From: Chloroflexi bacterium 54-19
Lineage (GTDB): Bacteria > Chloroflexota > Chloroflexia > Chloroheliales > Chloroheliaceae
Direction: 5' to 3'
NCBI GenBank assembly: GCA_001898225.1
Contig: MKTJ01000032.1
Coordinates: forward strand, 85,101 to 149,100
Length of the DNA: 64,000 nt
Part shown: one piece after another, positions 35,639 through 44,644 of the stretch
Layout: each line of letters starts with the position of its first letter
Numbering within the stretch: the first letter of the stretch is position 1
Program-made: the position numbers and the translations under genes
The notes under the pieces: model-generated
Databases searched by the model: none
Told to the model about the DNA's origin: nothing
Seen by the model: the letters and a program-made list of their open reading frames with translations, nothing else

Positions 35639-35672
35639 GTACGTGCCTCTTTCAAGGCATACCGCTCAAGCC
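35639..35672 (-). ncRNA. group II intron domain V
   Basis: Catalytic hairpin: GAGCGGTATGCC stem, GAAA tetraloop, CACGTACCGTTC return strand, as in most bacterial group II introns. Just after the maturase stop codon. Confidence 0.85.
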
Positions 35673-37403
35673 TTTCGAAGGCTCTTTATCAGAACCCGGT
35701 TTCACTACCGTTAAATCAGGGCGGTTATGTAGCTGAGTATGGCAGGTAGGATGTAGAAGCACTCGGTTCTCACGCAGGTTTGTGCCACCGTAGACTTTCC
35801 AAATAATATGATGGCTATGCCACCCCGTTAGTTTGGTAATCTTCTGGTCGCACATCGGGCAGAGACCTTTTTGCTCCTTCCAGAGTCGAATTAGCTCTCG
35901 TTTCCCCTTTAGTTCACCCTCCATCTTCACGTCCAGGCGTTTCTCGAAGTAAGGTTCACAGCGGGGGTCGTAGGGGTTGGCTCCACTCTGGATTTTAATA
36001 TGCCGTTTTATTGGCACTTTGTCCGCCAGGACTAATTGGATATTTCGCGGTTGTCCCTGGCTGTCAGGCAATTGTCCGAAAAATATCCAATCCCGGCCCT
36101 TCACCTGTTGAAAATATTTAGCTTTTCTCCAGCTTGCACTTTTCTTTGAGTGTCTAAACCTGGCCCACTTCAGCAACATAAATAAAATCTCGTGATCGAC
36201 ATAAGCAAAGGTTTTTCTGCTCACTATGTGCCGGTGGTAGTTGGCCCAACCCCGGATTTGCGGATTAAGTTTAGCTACCAGTTTCCCCGACCCGGTATGC
36301 AAATTAGCCTTGATGACCTCTCGGACTTTTGCCAGAAAATTACTGATGTTCTTTTTGGCCGGTTTTATGAGAAGTTTGCCGTCGTACTTGCGTACATTCT
36401 GTCCTAGAAAGTCGAATCCATCCTCTATGTGAGTTATCCTGGTTTTCTCTTGAGATAATTCCAGACTGCGCTCCGCCAGAAATTGCTTAACCAGCGGAAT
36501 AACTTCATCTTGCAGTAGCTCTTTTGAACTTCCCGTTACGATGAAGTCGTCGGCGTATCTCACCAGATTAACTTTTGCTCTCTGGCCTTTAGGCGTGTTT
36601 TTGGGATATTTCTCCTTCAACTGCTTTTCAAGGCCATCCAGCACTAAGTTGGCAATCACAGGCGAAGCAATACCGCCCTGTGGTGTACCTTCTTCAGTTG
36701 GATAGAGGACGTGCTTGTCGATGAATCCAGCTTTGAGCCACTTTTTGAGGATAGCCTTATCCATCGGGATGTTAGCTAAAACCCACTCGTGGCTTATTCG
36801 GTCAAAGCAACTTTTTATGTCCGCTTCAAGTACCCACTCGGCACAGTTGGAATGGCTTAGCACATTGAAACACTGCTCAATTGCATCGGCACAACTCCGT
36901 TCTCTTCGGAACCCGTAAGAGTTGAGGTCTGCCGTTACTTCAGCCACCGGGTCGAGGGCAAGTAAATGGAGGGCTTGCATAGCTCTACACCACATGCTGG
37001 GTATCCCAAGTGGACGCTTTTTGCCGTTGCTTTTCGGAATATATACTCGTCGGAGAGGTAGCGCCCGGTAGTCCCGCCCTTTTAAGAGTTGGACTGCTCG
37101 CGCTTTCTTTGCAGCAGTATTCCAGATTACCCGGTCTACTCCTGGCGTGTTCTTACCCTGGTTTTCGGTCACTCGTCTAACAGCCACAACTTTGGCACTA
37201 AACGAATGAGTCAGCAGACGTTGCAAGGCTTTAACCTTACCCCATCTGCCAGCCTGTGTTGCCTTCACAATACGCGCTTGAAGCCGACGCACTTCCCCAT
37301 TGACCTTCTGCCAATCTATGGCATACCAGTCAAGACCATTATCTTGCGATTGGTCGTGGGGATTGTGGGTGGTCGCACCAGCCGAAGTTACAACGGCCGT
37401 CAT
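35652..37403 (-). CDS. ltrA: group II intron reverse transcriptase-maturase with HNH endonuclease
   Basis: 583 residues; ATG 37403 after AAGGAGG. Reverse transcriptase domain with YADDFIVTG catalytic motif (~residue 285), TPQGGIASPVIANLVLDGLE and GFDFLGQNVRKYDGK; GIIM/maturase domain; HNH domain at the end (CPMCDQKI, then HSHHIIWKVYGGTNLRENRV, HPTCHTQLH). Complete and apparently intact. It acts in intron splicing and retro-homing by target-primed reverse transcription. Its stop overlaps domain V. Confidence 0.95.
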   Translation of the reverse strand: MTAVVTSAGATTHNPHDQSQDNGLDWYAIDWQKVNGEVRRLQARIVKATQAGRWGKVKALQRLLTHSFSAKVVAVRRVTENQGKNTPGVDRVIWNTAAKKARAVQLLKGRDYRALPLRRVYIPKSNGKKRPLGIPSMWCRAMQALHLLALDPVAEVTADLNSYGFRRERSCADAIEQCFNVLSHSNCAEWVLEADIKSCFDRISHEWVLANIPMDKAILKKWLKAGFIDKHVLYPTEEGTPQGGIASPVIANLVLDGLEKQLKEKYPKNTPKGQRAKVNLVRYADDFIVTGSSKELLQDEVIPLVKQFLAERSLELSQEKTRITHIEDGFDFLGQNVRKYDGKLLIKPAKKNISNFLAKVREVIKANLHTGSGKLVAKLNPQIRGWANYHRHIVSRKTFAYVDHEILFMLLKWARFRHSKKSASWRKAKYFQQVKGRDWIFFGQLPDSQGQPRNIQLVLADKVPIKRHIKIQSGANPYDPRCEPYFEKRLDVKMEGELKGKRELIRLWKEQKGLCPMCDQKITKLTGWHSHHIIWKVYGGTNLRENRVLLHPTCHTQLHNRPDLTVVKPGSDKEPSKGLSGMP

Positions 37404-37586
37404 CTGCCTTACCTCCTTGGTCGGTTGGTCAAACTCTCTTGTGTTGAAAGACCCGGTGGAAGTCTGCCCGCTTTCGCGTGAGCTAATATTTCAAGCCCTA
37501 TCCGTCCTATTACTGGGCGGCTTTCGCTTTCTCCACCATCCTTTACCCGCTCTCCCGTAGGCTTCTCTTGCGAGTTGCTTTCCTCA

Positions 37587-37593
37587 TATATTG
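37587..37593. repeat. target-site duplication, left (TATATTG)
   Basis: Identical to 39639-39645 on the other side of the IS; marks the insertion into the group II intron. Confidence 0.75.
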
Positions 37594-37797
37594 GACGTTG
37601 TTGGCGAATTGGATAATCGCCTTAGATTTTTAGGTTTAAGCAACAAGGGCCAGTGCACCGAAAGCTGACGGACGGGTTCGACCCGATGAAATTTCTTTTA
37701 GTTTTGGGTCTTCTCCCTCCCAAAGCCAATTCACTGTGACCTTACCCCGGAAAAGTGGAGAAAAGGAAGAGCCGAGATGCGCCTTGCGCGCAAAGTG

Positions 37798-37814
37798 GAC
37801 GTTGTTGGCGAATT
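37798..37814. repeat. internal extra copy of the IS end
   Basis: GACGTTGTTGGCGAATT with flanking G residues also shared, a 19-bp match (GGACGTTGTTGGCGAATTG), same orientation as the outer left end. The 37594 end, not this one, is bordered by the target duplication. Confidence 0.8.
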
Positions 37815-37843
37815 GCCGTTACCCCACCTTACTGAATTACCGG

Positions 37844-39541
37844 TTAAGCGGTTAAAGCCAATGCCCCAAATGCTGAAGGTCGAGTTCGCAATTTAGGCTG
37901 TCCCAGTGTGGCAAGGCTTGAATCTTCAGAGTTAGAATCACAAAGCCACTGAATTATTCGCACCAAATTCATTGCCGCTCCAGTTGCAAAATGCTGTAAA
38001 CTGGTCTTTTCAAGACCAATATAACGGCTTCTCCGCAGACCTAATACGTTCACGCCCTGAGACATTGTGCTTTCTACCCCGGCTCTTAATGAATAGCTTT
38101 CCTTGAATTCTTCTCCTTGCTGGTGAAGTCGAATTATCTGTAACGCCTGATGCTGCTCTTTTGGTCGCAAGGTCAAAGCCCGCTGTTTACCGACCGAACG
38201 AGTACATAAAAGGCGGCTCTCACATTTGGCACAGTCAGCCCTGGCAAATCTTACATGCACCACCGGTTTATCCCGGTAATCTTTGCCTTCTTTCCAGTCC
38301 TTGGCTGTTTTTCCCATCGGACATTTCATTGTATGGTTTTGCCAATCGATCTCAAAATTAGCTGCCCCAAATCCGTTCTTTTCGGCGGCCTGCCAACCGT
38401 TATCCGGTCGCATTGGTCCAACCAGTTCAAAATCGTATTTCTGTTTGGTTGTAAGAAGTAAATCAATATTAGTGTAGCCCATATCTACCAGATGCTGGGA
38501 GGGCTTCAATCCTTTCGCTATCAAGGATTGTTGAATTTGGTCGGTACTGCTTACATCCGGCACCTGGGCCTGGGTTGTCAGTAAATTAGTAATCAGGTGA
38601 GGCTGCCCCTCTTCACAACTCTCGCTTAAATGCACTTTGTAACCGGTCCACTTGCTGTCTCTTTTTTCGCTGTAACGAGCTTCGATGTCGTACGGGCTTT
38701 CAATCCGTTTGGCCGTTGGAGGCACTTCTTTTATGTCTCTTAAATGAAGTTGTCCTTCTAAGAAATAGTAGTGCTGGATCCACATCTGTCGTAAAATTTC
38801 GACTGCTTCAAGCTGGCGAAGGGTGATACCAAGAGGAGTTTGTTTAACCTCATCAAATATTGCCTGCAGAAGTTCGATGCCATCATTTCCAACCACTTCC
38901 ATATAAGCTGTTCTGGCTTCAACTCCTTTTGGCAATCGGTATTCCTCTACTCGATGAGCATAGCGCTCGAACCATTCGGCCCTGGTATGTTGACGTAACC
39001 AGGTAGGTGCGACGGTTGCCAGGGCATTTAGAGCAGCTCGAAGAGTTTCGGCAATTCCTTCAGTTCGGTTAAGTTCTCGCACCGCAGCCACTACATGGGT
39101 AGAATCGGTACGTTGTTTTCCAGCGGCTTTCAGTAGACCTCGCTCCTTGAACTTGTTAAGCATTAGTTCAAAAAGCTGATCTTCGGCCTGTCCTTCAACA
39201 AGCCGGGAACGAAACTCGCTAAGCACGGAGAAGTCAAAGCCGCTGTCAGTCAGTTCGAGAGCAAGGGCATATTTCCAATCAATCCTGGCCCGCACGGCCG
39301 TAGCCGCCTGACGGTCGGTTAAATTCTCGACGAACTGCATAACGGTTACCAGGGCCAACCGCCAGGGAGCCAGGGCATGTTGACCGTGAGAAGGGAACAA
39401 AGCAGCAAAATCCTGGTCTTGATAGAAGGTGCCTAACTCGTCCCGCATGGCCATGTAAATACTTCCCTTTGGGAAGGCTGCGCGAGCTACCAAGATGGTT
39501 TGTGAGGGAATAGGGTTGAGGGGTTCCGGGTGTAAGGACAT
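37844..39541 (-). CDS. IS1182-family DDE transposase
   Basis: 565 residues from ATG 39541, which follows AAGGAGG; the in-frame upstream start is less likely. Family features: N-terminal SIYMAMRDELGTFY-type region, DDE residues in TDSTHVVAA, LVDMGYTNIDLLLTTKQKYD and the late GVESTMSQGVNVLGLRRSRY. Intact, so the IS may be mobile. Cut-and-paste or copy-out mechanism by family. Confidence 0.92.
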   Translation of the reverse strand: MSLHPEPLNPIPSQTILVARAAFPKGSIYMAMRDELGTFYQDQDFAALFPSHGQHALAPWRLALVTVMQFVENLTDRQAATAVRARIDWKYALALELTDSGFDFSVLSEFRSRLVEGQAEDQLFELMLNKFKERGLLKAAGKQRTDSTHVVAAVRELNRTEGIAETLRAALNALATVAPTWLRQHTRAEWFERYAHRVEEYRLPKGVEARTAYMEVVGNDGIELLQAIFDEVKQTPLGITLRQLEAVEILRQMWIQHYYFLEGQLHLRDIKEVPPTAKRIESPYDIEARYSEKRDSKWTGYKVHLSESCEEGQPHLITNLLTTQAQVPDVSSTDQIQQSLIAKGLKPSQHLVDMGYTNIDLLLTTKQKYDFELVGPMRPDNGWQAAEKNGFGAANFEIDWQNHTMKCPMGKTAKDWKEGKDYRDKPVVHVRFARADCAKCESRLLCTRSVGKQRALTLRPKEQHQALQIIRLHQQGEEFKESYSLRAGVESTMSQGVNVLGLRRSRYIGLEKTSLQHFATGAAMNLVRIIQWLCDSNSEDSSLATLGQPKLRTRPSAFGALALTA

Positions 39542-39638
39542 AAACAACCTCCTTACCAAGACCATAATTTATTTACAACTTTTTCAATTATAATCAGCAA
39601 GTCGAAACCTAGCTACCCTCGAATTCGCCAACAACGTC

Positions 39639-39645
39639 TATATTG
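39639..39645. repeat. target-site duplication, right (TATATTG)
   Basis: Matches 37587-37593. Confidence 0.75.
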
Positions 39646-40085
39646 GTAAATACACAAGGAAGAAAACGGGCTTACCATGTTTCGTCTGGATGCCAGAGCA
39701 CTTTAGGTTCCCCTTCTACGCCGGTAGCCTGATGTCCACGACAGCAACGCCGAGGATTTGCTGTCCAGCTACGTACCTTTTGGTTCAAGCCTATCGGCAC
39801 CTTTGGCTTGCAAAGCTTGACGACGTTAAATGGAGTTCACATGTGTTAACCATACTGCTCAACCCTGGAACCTATCCGTCCGGTGCTGACAGAAACACTC
39901 ATTTCTCACGAACTGAGCGCCAGTTTTAGCTGTGGTTCCGTTGTCTCAGGAGCTTTACACCACTGCGTTACCACAGTCGCATATCCTGATAGGGTACTGT
40001 TAGTGGAATAACAGGTTTCGTAACATTTGACTGTTGAAACTGCCATCCAAACGACTTCATGTCGCACCTCGGCAGAGCCTCCGGC

Positions 40086-40197
40086 CCCTAGTGAGCGCCA
40101 TAGGTGCGAAACAGGGCAAACTTTTATAAGTCGAAGGCCGCGCAGCGGCCCTTGCCCCAAAGGGGTGAAGACCATAAAAGTTTAGGAGGCTTTGCCC
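40086..40197. repeat. dispersed palindromic hairpin repeat, copy 2
   Basis: GGGCAAACTTTTATAA ... ATAAAAGTTTAGGAGGCTTTGCCC-type arms, inner GCCGCGCAGCGGC hairpin and TTGCCCC/GGGGTGAAGAC. Homologous to 33650-33775 over ~110 bp. Lies in the 5' flank of the group II intron. Confidence 0.6.
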
Positions 40198-40258
40198 GCC
40201 GGACTGCCCGCGCAGAAGGCTATTTTAGCCTCAAAAAGGGCAGAAAGGCGTTAACCAG

Positions 40259-40293
40259 CGTGTTAACACGTAAAGGGAGTGCTTGTTAACACG
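40259..40293. promoter_or_regulatory. pair of TGTTAACACG sites
   Basis: Perfect palindrome CGTGTTAACACG (40259-40270) and a second TGTTAACACG (40284-40293). Downstream of the parAB module 2 region; possible protein-binding sites. Confidence 0.4.
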
Positions 40294-40300
40294 CGTTGTC

Positions 40301-40681
40301 CTAATCTAGCAGCGGAAAAAGCGGCTTATCAGGCCAGTCGTCCCCGAAAAATAGCTGGCTTTCGGCAGTTTCATCCTGGGTCAAATCGGTATCCCAGGGG
40401 TCGCGGTCTTCCACAACGGCGGTGTAAACCGGAACCAGCTCCCCATCTTCTCCTGTTTTCGTGTAGATATTATTGGTGAAAACCTGTTCCTGAGGGGGTT
40501 GGTTGTCAGCTAATCTAGCGTCGTCAGCACGTCCACCTTTAAGTCGGCGGCCGGTTCGGGTTATTGATTGATAAAAACTTAAAGGATGCTCCAAAGGAAG
40601 CGGGTTGCTACTGGTAATAAAGAAAAAGTTGGCCGCTAAACCAGACTCTTTAGAAATGGAACCCTTTGCGGGCATTCGCAA
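40301..40681 (-). CDS. hypothetical acidic protein, 126 aa
   Basis: No family recognised. The C-terminal half is acidic (YTKTGEDGELVPVYTAVVED, then DPWDTDLTQDETAES) and looks like a real protein. The first residues overlap an 11-bp perfect hairpin (AACCCTTTGCG arms, 40660-40687), so the true start could be internal. Downstream of parB on the same strand, with a 370-bp gap. Confidence 0.45.
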   Translation of the reverse strand: MRMPAKGSISKESGLAANFFFITSSNPLPLEHPLSFYQSITRTGRRLKGGRADDARLADNQPPQEQVFTNNIYTKTGEDGELVPVYTAVVEDRDPWDTDLTQDETAESQLFFGDDWPDKPLFPLLD

Positions 40682-40687
40682 AGGGTT
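40660..40687. repeat. 11-bp perfect inverted repeat
   Basis: AACCCTTTGCG (40660-40670) and CGCAAAGGGTT (40677-40687), 6-bp loop. No T tail on either strand. Confidence 0.45.
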
Positions 40688-41050
40688 CGGCAGACTCCGC
40701 CAAAATCACAAAAGCAAAACCGGCTTTCTTTAGAGAAATGATAGCGAGGAGAAGGTTGGGGACGAGGCCAAAGTAATGCCGAAGACCAGTACAAGGTCAT
40801 ACCGAGAAAAGGTAGAGTAGTCTCTTCTATACGCTAGAGGTAAATCCAGGTGAGGAATACCCACTTAATCTGGTAGATAGCTACAGGGCTGATTCCACAT
40901 ATATTGACGGGTAAATAAATATTCTTGACGGGCTAAGGGAGGGTAGGGAACTTGGAAAGTTATTGGGTAAGGCCGCCTATTCGTCCTATCCTGCCGGTGC
41001 CTTATCCAGGCAAAAGGCTTAAGGCGGCCCTTCTTAAAGTAGACCCAAGG
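40688..41050. other. intergenic downstream of parB
   Basis: No gene. A long-loop inverted repeat (AAGGCCGCCT near 40970 and AGGCGGCCC near 41022) lies right after parB and may act as transcript end, though no T run follows. Confidence 0.4.
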
Positions 41051-41998
41051 TTATTTGAGCCGTTTTAACCGTTCCGTTATACTCAGGAGGAGGCTTATTT
41101 CCTGCACGTTCAAGGGCTTCCGGCGTTTCTTTACTTTAGCTTCGATGCGGCCTATAATAACGGCTAACTGTTCCAATTCCACTACCAGACCCCCATTTAT
41201 ATTGTTACTTATTTCACCATCTTCAGACTGCATGCTTTTTGTGTTTTTTGTAACAATGTTTGCTGGCTTTTTAGGCTCAATACGGGTACGCAGCTGTTCC
41301 CGGGTAAGCCCCTTAGTAACCACTTCATCCACCAGAGACTGCCTGGCGTCAGCATCTGGCTCATTCATCAAAACAGGTATAAAGGAAAGAGAGTCGGGGC
41401 GGTTAACCACCATCTGTTTGACATAATCAGGCGCGGTGTGCAGTTCAAGCCGGCTCTGTATCCACCCTTTGCCTTTACCGGTCGCGCTTGAAATATCTTT
41501 GACGGTCATATTTAAATTATCGTAAAGATGCCCGATAACGTTCGCCTCGCCGACAGGGGTGAGGTCCTCGCGTGAAAAGTTCTCCGAAGCCATGATCCGG
41601 GCCATCTGCTCGTCAGAGAGGTCCATCAGTTTCACCGGTAATTCGGTAAGACCGGCCCGGCGGGCCGCTTCCCGGCGACGGTGGCCGTAGGCAAGCTGAT
41701 AGCCACCACCGGCAGTGCGGCGAGCCAGGAGAGCGCCATAGAAACCGTTGGTTCGAATAGACTCGGCTAACTCCTCCAGTTTCTCATCCTGCACCGCCGC
41801 GTCCTGGTTGTCACGCGCCAGGTGCTGATAGGCGTTATCCTGGAGTTCCTCTATCTTTATCATTTCAACCGGTAATCGCTCGGCTGCTTTTTCCAGCCGG
41901 TCGCGCAAGATGCCTTCGTAACCCCAGTTGTCAGTTTCGGGACCGGCCGGTTCGGACCGGTTACTTTTCAGCATCGCCTTGAAATTTTTAGGAGCCAT
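41051..41998 (-). CDS. parB: ParB-type partition protein, module 2
   Basis: 315 residues from ATG 41998, after AAGGAG and overlapping the parA stop by 11 bp. ParB N-terminal domain (IEELQDNAYQHLARDNQDAA, then LEELAESIRTNGFYGALLAR, AYGHRRREAARRAGL - the nucleotide-binding GxRRxxA-type box), then HTH (MTVKDISSATGKGKGWIQSRL) and a variable C-terminus. Binds centromere sites and, in this family, CTP. Operon with ParA immediately upstream; a 14/16 parS match lies in front of parA. Confidence 0.92.
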   Translation of the reverse strand: MAPKNFKAMLKSNRSEPAGPETDNWGYEGILRDRLEKAAERLPVEMIKIEELQDNAYQHLARDNQDAAVQDEKLEELAESIRTNGFYGALLARRTAGGGYQLAYGHRRREAARRAGLTELPVKLMDLSDEQMARIMASENFSREDLTPVGEANVIGHLYDNLNMTVKDISSATGKGKGWIQSRLELHTAPDYVKQMVVNRPDSLSFIPVLMNEPDADARQSLVDEVVTKGLTREQLRTRIEPKKPANIVTKNTKSMQSEDGEISNNINGGLVVELEQLAVIIGRIEAKVKKRRKPLNVQEISLLLSITERLKRLK

Positions 41999-42791
41999 GG
42001 CTACTCCTTGCTTGTTTAGTAAGGCCGATGCGTTCGGTAACCTCGTCGGCCAGGGCCTGGTAGTCACCGGCTACCGCGCTGTCCACCGCATAGAGGGGAA
42101 GCGGTTCCCGGGCGGCGGCTGCTTCGCGGGCCAGGGTACTGCGCCGGATGCCTGTCCGGAAAACCTGGGAAGGCCAGCGTTCCTCGGCTTCTTCCCGGAC
42201 CGCCTGCATCACCCGGGTCCGGTCGGTCATGGTTAGAAACAGACCCAAAAACTGGTTGTCGAGCCGGTAGAATTTAGCGTTGTCGCGGGCAACGGCAATC
42301 AGGGTATCAACCGATTCGAGTGCCCAGGGTCCGTCTACCGGTACCAAAAAGTAATCGCTGGCGGCCAGCACGTTGCTGGCGAGTTTGCCAAGGTTAGGCG
42401 GGGAGTCGAGAAAAATCAGGTCGTAGTCGCGGCGGACCTCATCCAGCGCCAGGCGTAACCGCAGGTCACTGGCCTGCATACCGGGCAGGTTCATCTCGAC
42501 CGCAGCCAGGCCGATGAAAGCCGGAATCAAATCGACCCCGTTATGATTAGTGTGGATGACCGCCTCGGCCGTCGGGCGCTCCTGCAGATACAACTGGGAG
42601 ACGGTTACCGCCAGTTTGTCACGCCGGGCGTCAATGCCAAACTGGAGAGACAAATGGCCCTGGGGATCATTATCTATAGCCAAGACCCGCTGGCCGCGTT
42701 CGGCAAAAACCGTTGCCAGACTGGCGACCGTGGTGGTTTTAGTAGCGCCGCCTTTTTGATTGCATAACCCGATTACTACTGCTTCTCCCAC
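41988..42791 (-). CDS. parA: ParA-type partition ATPase, module 2
   Basis: 267 residues from GTG 42791, 6 bp after GAGGA. Deviant Walker A QKGGATKTTT, DNDPQGHLSLQFG (A'), and Walker B IFLDSPPNLG. A different lineage from the module-1 ParA (paired with a ParB-fold rather than an RHH partner). Moves plasmid copies along the nucleoid. Upstream sits a parS-like site, downstream the overlapping parB. Confidence 0.92.
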   Translation of the reverse strand: MGEAVVIGLCNQKGGATKTTTVASLATVFAERGQRVLAIDNDPQGHLSLQFGIDARRDKLAVTVSQLYLQERPTAEAVIHTNHNGVDLIPAFIGLAAVEMNLPGMQASDLRLRLALDEVRRDYDLIFLDSPPNLGKLASNVLAASDYFLVPVDGPWALESVDTLIAVARDNAKFYRLDNQFLGLFLTMTDRTRVMQAVREEAEERWPSQVFRTGIRRSTLAREAAAAREPLPLYAVDSAVAGDYQALADEVTERIGLTKQARSSHGS

Positions 42792-42820
42792 GTTTCTTCC
42801 TCGCCTCAATTAGGATTAAA

Positions 42821-42836
42821 AGTTTGACGTGAAACA
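42821..42836. promoter_or_regulatory. parS: parS-like site 1, before parA module 2
   Basis: AGTTTGACGTGAAACA matches the common bacterial parS TGTTTCACGTGAAACA at 14 of 16 positions, 30 bp upstream of the parA start. Probable ParB binding site (centromere and operator). Confidence 0.55.
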
Positions 42837-43047
42837 ATAATTACCATGCGGTGATTCAAGCATCAAACGCTTTTAAAAGGTGGTTTAGAGTATAACATTA
42901 GTTTTGGAACAATTCTAATGTATCTCCCTCAAAATCCTACCCTTATATTATAAATTTGTTTAAGCCAAATACCTCAATTTACTGATCTTACTTCTGGATA
43001 AGGTGGCTGCAGTCCAAACAATATTAATCCACCCCGGAACGGCGCAT

Positions 43048-44634
43048 CTAAATGAATTGTAATCTCCTGGCGTCGTAAAGCAGTTCTCCGGTGCGGCCTT
43101 GCGTTCCAAAGGTATTCTTCCGCACGGCAAACTTAACAAAAGCCTTATCCTCGCTGATTGCCAGCGCCACAAGCTGGTTGGAACAGCGCTCAATATCCCC
43201 GGAGCCAAGCCCTTCATCCACTTCCGGCGGCTCATACTGCCGGGACTCGCTGCGGCTGACCTGGCTGGTCATAAGGGCCGCAATATTGAGTTCGTTGGCG
43301 GCATCACTGACGGCTCTGACATTAAACGCGAGACTCTCATGTTCCGAGGCCCGCCCGCTGCTTTCCGACCGACCCAACCGCTGCAGGTAATCAAGCACTA
43401 TAAGGTCGTACCCGTGACCCTGTGAAGCGATTAAGGCGTAATGGCGCGCCTTCAGCTCCTGGACAAGTTTTTCCACCGGCCAGCTCGGGCAATGCACGAA
43501 GTCTACCCGGCCCGGCCAACCTGCCACCTCCTGGGCGGCCTGGACCAGCAGGGCATGCTCGCGCTCGTTCACCCTCTTTAAGAGTTGAGTAAGCACCGGC
43601 ACCCCGGTCAGCCGCGAGTAGCGCCGGGCCAGCATCTGGTCCTGGTTTAATTCCACGTGAAAATAGAGCACGTTAAGACCGGCGGCGGCATTGGTATCGG
43701 CAATCTGCATGGCGGCAATGGTTTTGCCACCACCGGTCCGCGCCAGAATGGTAGTAAGAGTTGAGGGTAAGAGGCTAAGGACGGGCGGATCGGCCCAGTC
43801 CCGGCCATCAAAGGCGCTCCAGCCGAACCGTAGTCCCGGCCTCTTTTCTTTTTGATTCCACCGATCATCCAGGGAGTCTCCTCCTGTCACTTTGAGCTGG
43901 TCAGGGTAAGCCAGGCTTTTCTCGTGGGACAGATAGTGAGTGGCCGCAAGGCCGGTCAGGTGGTTGGAAAGTTTTTGGAGCCGCAAAGCGTGTTCTGCTA
44001 GCAGTTGGCCGGGTTCAAGCATTCCTTCCTCTCTGTAAGATAGCTGCACCGTCTGGGCGCACTCACCTATAAGCTGGCGGGCCAACCAGTGCTTGAGAAC
44101 AATCTGAGCGTAGTGGGTAGCATGGACGGGGCTGGCTGTCTCTCGTAACAGCTTTAGTAGATAGGAGGGCCGCACCTGATCCTCGCCATCGCCCAGGACA
44201 CCCATCGCCTTTAACTCGTTGCGCACGGTAACCAGGTCGGCTGGCGTCTGGTCGGCATAAAGCTGGAGCAGGGTCTGATAAATAGTGGCCCTTTCCTGGC
44301 TGAAGAAGTGTTGGGGCTGCAGGACCGGCGCAATCCCGGCAATCGTATCACGATCAATGAGAAGACTGCCCAGGACCGCTTCTTCCGCTTCAACGTTATG
44401 CGGTGGTAAAGCCGTGTCAACTACCTGTCCAGATCCGGCCGGATTACCCCCTAAACCGGCCCCAGGTATCATCCTGAGATTATTAAAGCCGGTATTCGCC
44501 CCGGCGTTTCCACCAGTAGTGGATCCATTATAGCCTGGTCCAGGAACCCCATTCTTTTTACCACTGGTGGTGGCATTAGCTGTAGGGTTTGAATTAAAGT
44601 CTGAATTTGCACTGTTAAAAGGCTGCTGTGGCAT
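43048..44634 (-). CDS. dnaB: DnaB-like replicative helicase
   Basis: 528 residues from ATG 44634, 10 bp after the initiator's stop. A ~75-residue low-complexity Asn/Gly/Thr leader precedes the DnaB N-terminal domain (LPPHNVEAEEAVLGSLLIDR, typical). RecA-like ATPase follows: Walker A ARTGGGKTIAAM (~residue 296), Walker B DLIVLDYLQRLG, and later MTSQVSRSESRQ. It should unwind the plasmid fork after recruitment by the O-like protein encoded just upstream. The extra N-terminal tail is unusual for DnaB. Confidence 0.9.
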   Translation of the reverse strand: MPQQPFNSANSDFNSNPTANATTSGKKNGVPGPGYNGSTTGGNAGANTGFNNLRMIPGAGLGGNPAGSGQVVDTALPPHNVEAEEAVLGSLLIDRDTIAGIAPVLQPQHFFSQERATIYQTLLQLYADQTPADLVTVRNELKAMGVLGDGEDQVRPSYLLKLLRETASPVHATHYAQIVLKHWLARQLIGECAQTVQLSYREEGMLEPGQLLAEHALRLQKLSNHLTGLAATHYLSHEKSLAYPDQLKVTGGDSLDDRWNQKEKRPGLRFGWSAFDGRDWADPPVLSLLPSTLTTILARTGGGKTIAAMQIADTNAAAGLNVLYFHVELNQDQMLARRYSRLTGVPVLTQLLKRVNEREHALLVQAAQEVAGWPGRVDFVHCPSWPVEKLVQELKARHYALIASQGHGYDLIVLDYLQRLGRSESSGRASEHESLAFNVRAVSDAANELNIAALMTSQVSRSESRQYEPPEVDEGLGSGDIERCSNQLVALAISEDKAFVKFAVRKNTFGTQGRTGELLYDARRLQFI

Positions 44635-44644
44635 CTCGTCTGCC

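Larger units (their letters stand above)
37594..39638 (-). mobile_element. IS1182-family insertion sequence, 2045 bp
   Basis: Terminal inverted repeats GACGTTGTTGGCGAATT (37594-37610) and its complement (39622-39638), flanked by TATATTG direct repeats. One transposase gene. A third copy of the end sequence lies inside the left end at 37798-37814, 204 bp in, just before the transposase stop side. The IS sits in the 5' untranslated part of a group II intron. Confidence 0.85.
35593..39985 (-). mobile_element. group II intron, interrupted by an IS1182-family element
   Basis: The 3' end is well defined: domain V (GAGCGGTATGCC, GAAA loop, CACGTACCGTTC; 35672-35639) is followed by a domain VI hairpin GGGGTGGC... 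GTCACCCC and terminal TTACCCGAC at 35593. The 5' part, read after removing the IS, has group II domain I-type sequence (TGCGACTGTGGTAACGCAG, TGGTGTAAAGCTCC, CTCAGTTCGTGAG) and begins near 39985, where a GTGCG-like end is degenerate (TATGCGAC). Without the IS the intron is ~2.34 kb, normal for the class. It may be spliceable poorly or not at all because of the IS. Confidence 0.75.

Noticed and set aside
37798..39638. IS boundary at the inner end copy (1841-bp element)
   Set aside because: The TATATTG duplication abuts the outer copy at 37594, so the outer copy is taken as the actual end of this insertion.
40660..40687. perfect hairpin as terminator
   Set aside because: No T tract on either side; left as an unexplained inverted repeat.
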